A DNA stretch of 64,000 bases from Flavobacterium sp. 1355. Lineage in GTDB: Bacteria > Bacteroidota > Bacteroidia > Flavobacteriales > Flavobacteriaceae. Numbering within the stretch: the stretch's first letter is position 1; each line of letters opens with the position of its first letter. Where the stretch lies: the NCBI RefSeq assembly GCF_017833415.1, contig NZ_JAFICC010000004.1:186001-250000 (forward strand), in the 5' to 3' direction. The position numbers and the translations under genes were made by a program. Positions 29,356 through 37,104 of this stretch are shown one piece after another. The notes beneath the pieces were generated by a model. It did not search any database, was not told the origin of the DNA, and was given only the letters and a program-made list of their open reading frames with translations.

Positions 29356-29836
29356 TAAATTGTTTATTGTTTTTAGTTTATTGTTTATTGTTTTTAGTTT
29401 GAAGGTCGGAATATTATTTGAATTTGAGTCCTTTAATTTCACAATTGTTTAAATAGTTCATCATCGCTCCAATTTTGTTTTTTACTAATTCAACTGTTTC
29501 ATTTAATTTTAAATGTTGCTCTTCAGAAATCAATTTTTTATCAAAAGCCCTGTAAGATTGTGATTTTACTTCTCCGGCTGAACCTTTTGCAATGCTTAAA
29601 AACTGAATGAATTCTCTATTGCCATTTCTCTCAAAACCCTCAGCAATATTATCCATAATAGAGCCAGAGCTTCTGTCAATTTGATCTTTTAAAGCGTAAT
29701 TTGTTTTTAAGTTTGTATTTTGTATAAGGAATTCGATCTGTTGGCATATTAGTCGAGCTAATCTCCAAATATCGAGATCTTCAAATTTTTGTATTTTTCC
29801 CATAGTAACTACAAACAAAAAACAAAAAACAATTAA
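29356..29836. repeat. Imperfect inverted repeats bounding the four-helix-bundle gene
   Basis: The ends 29356-29379 and 29813-29836 are complementary at 21 of 24 positions (pattern AATTGTTT-n-TTGTTTTT-n-GTTT), and the gene lies wholly between them. The left end is also tandemly duplicated (21-base unit, 29360-29380 and 29381-29400). The repeats are T-rich, so chance similarity is a concern, but the spacing of the G residues agrees. Confidence 0.55.
29414..29803 (-). CDS. Four-helix bundle protein (S23/IVS family)
   Basis: A 129-residue, mostly helical protein. It starts MGKIQKFEDLDIWRLAR, the usual opening of the family (F-x-x-L-x-x-W-x-x-A). ALKDQIDRSSGSIMDNIAEGFER then NREFIQFLSIAKGSAGEVKSQ is its core signature. 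Members were first seen inside intervening sequences of 23S rRNA genes and form pentameric four-helix bundles. The Avd accessory protein of diversity-generating retroelements is related. No reverse transcriptase, variable repeat or rRNA is nearby. The ATG at 29801-29803 is chosen over a TTG five codons upstream because the homologous start is MGKIQKFEDL. Confidence 0.88.
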   Translation of the reverse strand: MGKIQKFEDLDIWRLARLICQQIEFLIQNTNLKTNYALKDQIDRSSGSIMDNIAEGFERNGNREFIQFLSIAKGSAGEVKSQSYRAFDKKLISEEQHLKLNETVELVKNKIGAMMNYLNNCEIKGLKFK

Positions 29837-29840
29837 CTTT

Positions 29841-30512
29841 TTAAAACTGAGTATCTAGTTTGATATAGTCAAGAAATTCTCTCTTTGTCTGAGGATCTTT
29901 GAACTTTCCGCCGAATTCAGACGTTACTGTACTGCTTTCGATATCCTTGATTCCTCGTGAATTAACGCAAAGATGTTTGGCGTCAATGACACACGCAACA
30001 TCTTCAGTACCTAAAGCTTTTTGAAGTTCCTGAACAATTTGCATTGTCAGACGCTCCTGAACCTGAGGTCTTTTTGCATAGTACTCAACAATTCGGTTCA
30101 TTTTTGATAAACCAATAACTCTTCCGCTTGAAATATAAGCAACATGCGCTCTTCCGATAATTGGTAATAAATGGTGTTCGCAGGTAGAATATACGGTAAT
30201 GTTTTTCTCAACCAACATCTCACCGTATTTGTAATTATTCTCAAAAGTAGAAGCTTTTGGTTGTTTTGAAGGGTTTAAACCACCAAAAATCTCCTTTACA
30301 AACATTTTTGCTACTCGGTTTGGAGTACCTTTTATACTGTCATCTGTCAAATCCATTCCAAGAGTCTGGAGGATGTTTTCGACATCTTTTTTTATTTTTT
30401 CTATTTTTTCTTCGTCACTTAAGTCAAAAGCATCCTTTCTTAAAGGGTTTTGTGCATTACTGCTGAAGTGATTGTCACCTATTTCGTCTAAAAAATCTTC
30501 GTTATTTGTCAT
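29841..30512 (-). CDS. folE: GTP cyclohydrolase I
   Basis: A 223-residue enzyme that opens GTP to dihydroneopterin triphosphate, the first step of tetrahydrofolate synthesis. Zinc ligands are Cys111 and His114 in TCEHHLLP and Cys182 in HLCVNSRG. GRVIGLSKMNRIVEYYAKRPQVQERL and the C-terminal SEFGGKF are highly conserved. Residues 1-40 are a variable acidic extension. It stands alone on its strand. A TATCTTTA sequence at 30553-30560 (minus strand), one base off TAnnTTTG, is a weak promoter candidate. Confidence 0.96.
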   Translation of the reverse strand: MTNNEDFLDEIGDNHFSSNAQNPLRKDAFDLSDEEKIEKIKKDVENILQTLGMDLTDDSIKGTPNRVAKMFVKEIFGGLNPSKQPKASTFENNYKYGEMLVEKNITVYSTCEHHLLPIIGRAHVAYISSGRVIGLSKMNRIVEYYAKRPQVQERLTMQIVQELQKALGTEDVACVIDAKHLCVNSRGIKDIESSTVTSEFGGKFKDPQTKREFLDYIKLDTQF

Positions 30513-30654
30513 TAAAAACTACAATTATAATGGGTATATCTTTTTAAGGAGGTAAAGATAATTAATAAAAAGGAAAACTTTTCTATCGTTTTTACTATTT
30601 AGTGCTTACTTTTTAGTAATAGTACAAAATCAACTTAATCAGTATTCTTTAAAC

Positions 30655-30693
30655 GAAAAAGACAATAACCGCAATTAGGTTATTGTCTTTTTC
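30655..30693 (-). terminator. Terminator of the aminotransferase gene
   Basis: Perfect 16-base stem GAAAAAGACAATAACC / GGTTATTGTCTTTTTC with a 7-base loop, T-run on the minus strand. Confidence 0.85.
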
Positions 30694-30716
30694 AATTTAA
30701 GACTTTCTTCTATTTA

Positions 30717-31916
30717 TTAATGTCTGCTGTTGTAAGCTAAAAGTGCTTCCTTTAGTATGTTAACAGCAGTTGTTAAATCTTTTTTATTTAGAACGTACGC
30801 AATTCTTACCTGATTTAAACCCATTCCCGGAGTAGAATAAAAACCTTTGGCCGGAGCAATCATTACTGTTTCTCCGTTAAGATCATATTTTTCTAAAAGC
30901 CATTGTGCAAAATCATCAGAATCTTTTATTGGCAATTGTGCTATGCAGTAAAAAGCTCCTTTTGGTTTGGTTACGATGACGCCTTCAATTTTATTTAATT
31001 CAGTTATCAAAGTATCGCGTCTGCTTTTGTATTCTGAAATTACTTCATCAAAATAACTCTGTGGAGTATCAATAGCAGCTTCGCAGGCAATTTGCTCAAT
31101 GGTTGGCGGACTTAATCGCGCCTGTGCAAATTTCATTACTGTTGCAAGTACATTTTTATTTTTGGTCACCAGACAGCCAATTCGTGCACCGCACATACTG
31201 TAACGTTTAGAAACAGAATCGACCATAATAACATTTTGCTGTACATCTTCTAAATTCATTACAGAAAAATGAACATCATCTCCGTCATACAAAAATTCAC
31301 GATAAACCTCGTCAGCAATTAGATACAAGTCGTGCTTTTTGATCAGACCTGCCAATTGTTTAATCTCTGCTTCTGTGTATAAATAACCGGTTGGATTTCC
31401 AGGATTACAAATTAAAATGGCTTTGGTTTTAGGCGTAATCAGTTTTTCAACTTCATCAATCCCTGGCAAAGCAAATCCGCTGTCTATTGTTGATATTACC
31501 GGAATTACAGTTGCACTTGTAGAAGATGCAAACGCATGATAATTAGCATAAAAGGGTTCGGGAATAATAATTTCGTCCCCAGGATCTGTAATAGTGGCCA
31601 GTGCAAATAACAAAGCTTCAGAACCACCAGTAGTTACAATGATATCTTCTGAGTTGACATTTACATTCTGGCGTTGGTAGAACTGAGCTAATTTTTTTCT
31701 ATAACTTTCATATCCGGCAGATGGACTGTATTCTATAATGCTTAAATCAATATTTTTTACCGCCTCGATGGCCACTTCGGGTGTCTTGATATCCGGTTGA
31801 CCAATGTTTAGATGATACACTTTATGTCCTTTTTGTTTTGCAAGATCTGCATAAGGAGCAAGTTTACGTATCGGTGATTCGGGCATGTTTCTGCCTTTGT
31901 GTGATATTGTTGGCAT
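30717..31916 (-). CDS. Class I/II pyridoxal-phosphate aminotransferase
   Basis: A 399-residue fold-type I aminotransferase, AAT subgroup I-gamma style. LNIGQPDIKTP, TTGGSEALLFAL, NPGNPTGYLY, LIADEVYREFLYDG and DSVSKRYSMCGARIGC are visible, the last with the PLP Schiff-base lysine, and VRIAYV contains the carboxylate-binding arginine. The substrate is probably aspartate or an aromatic or branched amino acid, but the sequence does not settle which. It is transcribed divergently from the aspartyl protease gene 122 bases away. A GCAAATTTGC palindrome sits in the shared region at about 31935-31944. Confidence 0.9.
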   Translation of the reverse strand: MPTISHKGRNMPESPIRKLAPYADLAKQKGHKVYHLNIGQPDIKTPEVAIEAVKNIDLSIIEYSPSAGYESYRKKLAQFYQRQNVNVNSEDIIVTTGGSEALLFALATITDPGDEIIIPEPFYANYHAFASSTSATVIPVISTIDSGFALPGIDEVEKLITPKTKAILICNPGNPTGYLYTEAEIKQLAGLIKKHDLYLIADEVYREFLYDGDDVHFSVMNLEDVQQNVIMVDSVSKRYSMCGARIGCLVTKNKNVLATVMKFAQARLSPPTIEQIACEAAIDTPQSYFDEVISEYKSRRDTLITELNKIEGVIVTKPKGAFYCIAQLPIKDSDDFAQWLLEKYDLNGETVMIAPAKGFYSTPGMGLNQVRIAYVLNKKDLTTAVNILKEALLAYNSRH

Positions 31917-32038
31917 GAGTTAAATTATTGAAGTGCAAATTTGCATTTTTTTTTCGAATATAACATGCAGAATACTAGTAGTTGTGAAAATGTAACAATT
32001 ATCAATTTTTTTATTAATTTTATATTAAAAAATTATCA

Positions 32039-33364
32039 ATGAAAAAATATATTGCGTTGTTTTTTGGGGTTTTAACACCTTTTCTTTTAAATGCTCAAAG
32101 TGATTTTTTGATTGAAAGCGGACATTCGAAGGTTACAATTCCTTTTAAATTAATAAACAACCTTATTTTTATTCCAATAAAAGTAAACGGTGTAGAATTA
32201 AATTTCCTTTTAGATTCTGGCGTAGAAGAAACTATTTTGTTTAGTATGGAAGACAAACAGGAAGTTAGTTTTAATAATGTCGAAAAAATAAAACTTAGAG
32301 GATTAGGAAGTGAGGAAGAAATAGAAGGATTAAAATCTACCAACAATGTTTTGACAAGTCATGGTCTTAAGTCACAAAATCATTTGTTATACATTATTTT
32401 AGATCAAACTTTTAATTTGTCCTCACATATAGGTATCCCGGTAAATGGAATAATTGGTTATAAGTTTTTTAAAAACAATATTGTCGAAATCAATTACCAA
32501 AGGAAGAAAATTACGATACATTCAAATAATGAAGAAGTAAGAAAAAAACTGGGCAAAAAATTCAAATCAATTCCTATTACGATAGAAAAATCAAAACCAT
32601 ATATTGAAGCTGTCGCTGTTGTCGATTCACAAAATATTCCCGCCAAATTGCTTATAGATATTGGGAATAGTGATTCTTTTTGGGTTTTTGAAAATAATAA
32701 AATTAAATTGCCAAAAAAGAATTTTCCTGATTTTTTGGGCAAAGGATTTAGTGGTGATATTGAAGGACATCGTGCTAAAATTGAAAAATTTTCTCTGGCA
32801 GATTTTAGTTTTAAAAATCCTATTGTATCCTTTCCTGATTCATCATCAATTAAGAATGTAAGAATGGTTCCGGGAAGAATTGGTTCTGTAGGAGGAGAAA
32901 TTTTAAAACGATTTACCGTGGTTTTAGATTATGCCGGAAGAAACTTATACCTGAAAAAAAACAGTAAATTTTTTGAGCCTTTTACTTATAACAAAAGCGG
33001 AATCACAGTCCAGCACAATGGTTTGCAATGGGTCCAGGAAACTGTGCATTTGCAGACAGTTCAGGTTGCTTCATCAGTGGGAGAGGTTGAGCAAAATCTA
33101 AAAAAAGATGATAATTTCAGGTATAAATTTTCATTAAAACCAGTTTACGAAATAGTGAATATCCGAAAACACTCTGCTGCAGAAAAATGTGGTTTGCAAA
33201 AGGGGGATATCATTGTAAGCATCAATAATAACTTACCTTATAAATATTCATTACAGCAAATAAATTCTCTTCTAAAATCTGAGGAAGATATCTGGATTAA
33301 TCTGGAAGTGGAAAGAAACAGTTTGATTTTGAAATTTAGATTTAAATTAGAAGATGAATTATAA
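32039..33364 (+). CDS. Exported retropepsin-like aspartyl protease with C-terminal PDZ domain
   Basis: A 441-residue protein with a signal peptide ending LLNAQ (about residue 20). Two pepsin-like lobes follow: the first has NFLLDSGVEETI with the catalytic D-S-G, the second AKLLIDIGNSDSFWVF, where the usual D-T/S-G reads D-I-G. A PDZ domain occupies about residues 350-441 (IRKHSAAEKCGLQKGDIIVSIN). Similar protease-PDZ proteins are common in Bacteroidota and act in the periplasm; substrates are unknown. The changed second triad weakens, but does not exclude, activity. It stands alone. Confidence 0.85.
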   Translation: MKKYIALFFGVLTPFLLNAQSDFLIESGHSKVTIPFKLINNLIFIPIKVNGVELNFLLDSGVEETILFSMEDKQEVSFNNVEKIKLRGLGSEEEIEGLKSTNNVLTSHGLKSQNHLLYIILDQTFNLSSHIGIPVNGIIGYKFFKNNIVEINYQRKKITIHSNNEEVRKKLGKKFKSIPITIEKSKPYIEAVAVVDSQNIPAKLLIDIGNSDSFWVFENNKIKLPKKNFPDFLGKGFSGDIEGHRAKIEKFSLADFSFKNPIVSFPDSSSIKNVRMVPGRIGSVGGEILKRFTVVLDYAGRNLYLKKNSKFFEPFTYNKSGITVQHNGLQWVQETVHLQTVQVASSVGEVEQNLKKDDNFRYKFSLKPVYEIVNIRKHSAAEKCGLQKGDIIVSINNNLPYKYSLQQINSLLKSEEDIWINLEVERNSLILKFRFKLEDEL

Positions 33365-33499
33365 AATAAGAAATTATTTGTAGAAATAAAAGTCAAACAG
33401 GGCTGTTTTTGTTTGAATTTTCTTTAAAATATTGGTTAACTTGCATTTTTGTTTACTTAGAGATATAATTTCACTAATTTTATCCCAAAATAGAAGTTT

Positions 33500-36133
33500 A
33501 TGATCAAAAAATACGCACATTTCCTACTAATTTTAATATTTTTTATTTTTTCTTCATTTTTACCTAATGGACTTTATGCACAATGTGCAGGAGATGATGC
33601 AGACTTAACTGTATGTGATATAACCGATTCGGCTAGTCAAACGATAAATTTGTTTGCCGCCTTAAACGGAACTCCAACACCGGGTGGTATATGGACAGAC
33701 GATGATGGTTCGGGAGGTTTAAATCTCACTACAGGTATTTTGAATGCGCAGCTTATTCGCCAGAGCGGTATTTTTCACTACACCTATACAGTAGAAGGTG
33801 TGGGAGGATGTACAGATAACTCTGCTATGGTGACTGTTACAATAGGAGGATATTCAGGAGTTACTTCGCCAAATGTTTCCGTTTGCAGCGCAGTTAAAAC
33901 GTTTAATCTTTTTCAGGCATTCAATGGTGTTTACCTAAGTCCGCATTCTAACGGACTGTGGCATAATGATACTACCAATGAAGATGTACGCGGTCTTATC
34001 AATGTAGAAGACATAGAAGGCACTTTTCAATTTACATATACAATGCCTGCAATAGGTACTTGTCCGGCAGTATCTTCTACAGCAGTAATAACAGTTTTTA
34101 GGGCACCGGAATCTGGAGATAGTCCAGGTTTGTTTTTGTGTGCAAGCGATGGATTATCAGCTTATACCAATTATGATTTGTTTAGTTCGCTTTCAGGTCA
34201 GGATCCAGGCGGTACATGGAGAGATGCTAATCCCAGATCTACTGGCGAATTGACTACTCCGGGAGATCATTTTATTGATATAGAAAAAATATACAATAGA
34301 TTTGGCGCCGGTAATTTTTATTTTACCTATGCCGTTCCTTCAACCAATCCTATTTGTCAGGACGCACAAACAACAGTCAGAATATATCTTGAAGATAAAC
34401 TTGATTTTACAGGGGCCACAATGAATGTAAGTAGTGATATCTGTGAAACAGAAATTCCGACAGCAAACTATTCCATAAGAATCAATAAAGGCCCGGCGCC
34501 AATACCAAACGGCTCTTATTTGGTTTCTTTTAGGGTTTCAGGACCAAATAGCGCTACAGAAAGAGTAACAGCAACTTTTAATAATGGTGTGATGTCATTT
34601 TTTATAAAGCCAGATTATTTTCAACAGGCAGGTACTTTTAATGTAAATATCTTGAGTATAATTCCATCAAATAGCGCAGGTATATGTGCAAACATTATTA
34701 ATAACTTGTCCGACGATTTGATTATTTATGCCATCCCGGATTTAGATGGTGCGAAAATCACAGAGTCACACATCTGCCGTAATAATGATGCATTGATACA
34801 AATCACAGATGCCATAAAAGTTACAGATGGTACATATGAAATTAGATATAACCTCTCAGGAGCTAATACAGCATTTAATCAAATAGCTGTAGCTACATTT
34901 ACAGGCGGTAACGCAAGTTTTACTATCCCGGCAGTATTTAATACAGCCAGCGGGACTACAAATATTATGATTACCAATATCACACATGCCCCTTCTCAAT
35001 GTACGAATACAGCCAATCTTACAGGGAATTTAATTATCGATCCGCTGCCGGATTTATCAAGTTTAATAATACGGGCAAATGATGTTTGTTTTGGAGGTGT
35101 TGTTACGGCAACCGTTTCAGGATTTAGAAGTTTAACAGATGTTACACTGTCTTATGTTCTTTCAGGAAGCAATACATCAACAGTACAGGTGATACCGTTA
35201 ACATTAACGAATGGTTCAGCTAATTTTGTAATCCCTTCAAACCTAATCCCAAATACAGGGGCTACAACAATATCGGTGACGAATTTGGTTAATAACACGA
35301 CAAATTGTGCAGTGAATGTAACCAATGTGACAGATGCCTTTTTAATAAACCCTTACCCAACAGCTCCGGTTGTAAATAATCAGGATTTTTGTAAAATAGA
35401 ACTGGCAACAGTTGCCAATTTGGTTCCTAGCGGAAATCAATACAAATGGTACGATTCGGCTACAGCTACAACACCTCTGGCAGATACCGATCTTCTTATG
35501 TCTCAAAATTATTATGTAAGAGAAACTATAAGGGATTGCACATCAGATCCAAGCATGATTACTGTTACCATAAATGATTTGCCTGCACCGGTATTAAATC
35601 AGGACGGACAAAATTTCTGTGGTTTAAATAATCCAACCATTGCAGATTTATCAAATAACACAAATGTACCCGCTACAATAGTTTGGTATGATGCTCCAAA
35701 TAATGGAAATTTATTGCCGTCAACCACACCATTGATTGATAAGGGAATTTATTATGGATTTGATTTTTCCAGTACAACCAGCTGTATATCAAATGAGAAT
35801 ATTGAAGTTACTGTGTCATTGCTAGATTGCGATTCACCGGAGTATTCTTTCTTTATTCCTGATGGATTTTCTCCAAATGGAGACGGAGTAAATGATGTTT
35901 TTGTTATTCCGGACATTGATTTTTTATATCCTGATTATACGCTGGAAATTTTTAACAGATATGGAAGCGGAATGTACAAAGGACATAAAAATAAACCGGG
36001 TTGGGACGGAATAAATTATGAAACTAATGGGATTGCGAGCGGAATAGCACCAAATGGGGTTTATTTCTATGTTCTATACTTTAATAAAGATAATAAACCA
36101 CCTAAACAAGGACGTCTTTATTTGAATAGATAA
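33500..36133 (+). CDS. Type IX secreted modular surface protein with type B sorting domain
   Basis: An 877-residue protein. Residues 1-28 are a signal peptide (to LYAQ). Three repeat families follow. Type A (37-115, 126-200, 210-297) has a pattern like NLF-x-x-LNG...GGIW...FHYTY. Type B (304-410, 414-513, 521-617) shows YEIRYNLSGANTAFNQIA-like strands and NASFTIP. Type C (622-691, 698-774) shows FC...KWYDS...YYV. Residues 783-877 are the gliding-motility-associated (CHU_C/type B) domain: IPDGFSPNGDGVNDVFVIP, LEIFNRYG, GWDGINY and NGVYFYVLYF. Such domains direct export through the type IX system and need an SprF-type partner, found 34 bases downstream. The function of the passenger is unknown; adhesin is plausible. 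Confidence 0.9.
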   Translation: MIKKYAHFLLILIFFIFSSFLPNGLYAQCAGDDADLTVCDITDSASQTINLFAALNGTPTPGGIWTDDDGSGGLNLTTGILNAQLIRQSGIFHYTYTVEGVGGCTDNSAMVTVTIGGYSGVTSPNVSVCSAVKTFNLFQAFNGVYLSPHSNGLWHNDTTNEDVRGLINVEDIEGTFQFTYTMPAIGTCPAVSSTAVITVFRAPESGDSPGLFLCASDGLSAYTNYDLFSSLSGQDPGGTWRDANPRSTGELTTPGDHFIDIEKIYNRFGAGNFYFTYAVPSTNPICQDAQTTVRIYLEDKLDFTGATMNVSSDICETEIPTANYSIRINKGPAPIPNGSYLVSFRVSGPNSATERVTATFNNGVMSFFIKPDYFQQAGTFNVNILSIIPSNSAGICANIINNLSDDLIIYAIPDLDGAKITESHICRNNDALIQITDAIKVTDGTYEIRYNLSGANTAFNQIAVATFTGGNASFTIPAVFNTASGTTNIMITNITHAPSQCTNTANLTGNLIIDPLPDLSSLIIRANDVCFGGVVTATVSGFRSLTDVTLSYVLSGSNTSTVQVIPLTLTNGSANFVIPSNLIPNTGATTISVTNLVNNTTNCAVNVTNVTDAFLINPYPTAPVVNNQDFCKIELATVANLVPSGNQYKWYDSATATTPLADTDLLMSQNYYVRETIRDCTSDPSMITVTINDLPAPVLNQDGQNFCGLNNPTIADLSNNTNVPATIVWYDAPNNGNLLPSTTPLIDKGIYYGFDFSSTTSCISNENIEVTVSLLDCDSPEYSFFIPDGFSPNGDGVNDVFVIPDIDFLYPDYTLEIFNRYGSGMYKGHKNKPGWDGINYETNGIASGIAPNGVYFYVLYFNKDNKPPKQGRLYLNR

Positions 36134-36167
36134 ATTCCTTCTCACATTACTTAATATAGTTTTTCAG

Positions 36168-37103
36168 ATGAAAAAAATAATACTTTTTATAAGTTTTCTC
36201 TTTTATATAACCTCAGTTTCAGCTCAACAGGATCCCGAGTACACACATTATATGTATAATATGAGCGTTGTCAATCCTGCGTATGCAACAGGAACTCCTT
36301 CTATGTTAAATCTTGGCGGACTATACAGAACCCAATGGGTAGGAGCAGTTGGAGCACCAAAAACGTTTACTTTTTTCGGGCACAGTGCTTTGTCTGATAA
36401 GGTCGAAGTAGGGTTATCTTTAGTATCCGATGATATTGGTGACGGTGCTAAAAAAGAAAATAACGTGTATGCTGATTTTGCTTATGTTTTGGATTTAGGC
36501 AAAAAAAATAAACTTTCATTAGGGCTTAAAGCGGGAGTTTCATCCATGCAAACCAATTTTAACGGTTTTGTTCTGCAAAGTGGAAATGCAGATACAGATA
36601 TGGCTTTTGCCGAAGATGTTAATGTGACAAAACCCAATATTGGAGCAGGGGCTTATTATTTCAGGGATAATTTATATGTAGGATTATCAGTTCCTAACTT
36701 ATTAAAATCAAAACATATCGAAGAAAAATCAGGAATAAATGCTTTTGGTTCAGAAAATATTCACACCTTCCTGACTGCAGGATATGTTTTTCAGATCAAT
36801 GATATGCTAAAACTGAAACCTGCATTTATGTCAAAATTTGTAAAAGGAGCTCCGGTTTCGTTAGATCTGACGGCCAATGTTTTATATAATGAAAAATTTG
36901 AATTAGGCGCGGCATACAGAATAGACGATTCGGTAAGTGCTTTGGTAAATATAAACATTACACCATCTCTGAGAGTTGGTTATTCATATGATTATACACT
37001 GACAAACTTAGGTCAGTTTAATTCGGGAACGCATGAAATTATGCTGTTGTTTGATTTGGATTTATTAGGGAAAGGATATGATAAATCACCAAGATTCTTC
37101 TAA
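36168..37103 (+). CDS. PorP/SprF family type IX secretion outer-membrane protein
   Basis: A 311-residue protein with signal peptide (SVSAQ, about residue 20). The family motif follows directly: QDPEYTHYMYNMSVVNPAYATG. LYRTQWVGAVGAPKTFTFFGH, DIGDGAKKENNVYADFAYVLDL and GLSVPNLLK are also seen, with a barrel-like strand pattern to the end. SprF is needed for secretion of SprB, a type B cargo, in F. johnsoniae. By analogy this protein should serve the adjacent 877-residue cargo. It is followed directly by the OmpA-family gene, one base between stop and preferred start. Confidence 0.92.
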   Translation: MKKIILFISFLFYITSVSAQQDPEYTHYMYNMSVVNPAYATGTPSMLNLGGLYRTQWVGAVGAPKTFTFFGHSALSDKVEVGLSLVSDDIGDGAKKENNVYADFAYVLDLGKKNKLSLGLKAGVSSMQTNFNGFVLQSGNADTDMAFAEDVNVTKPNIGAGAYYFRDNLYVGLSVPNLLKSKHIEEKSGINAFGSENIHTFLTAGYVFQINDMLKLKPAFMSKFVKGAPVSLDLTANVLYNEKFELGAAYRIDDSVSALVNINITPSLRVGYSYDYTLTNLGQFNSGTHEIMLLFDLDLLGKGYDKSPRFF

Positions 37104-37104
37104 A

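Noticed and set aside
29414..29803. Possible diversity-generating retroelement, as the protein is related to Avd
   Set aside because: No reverse transcriptase gene and no template/variable repeat pair was seen in the window.
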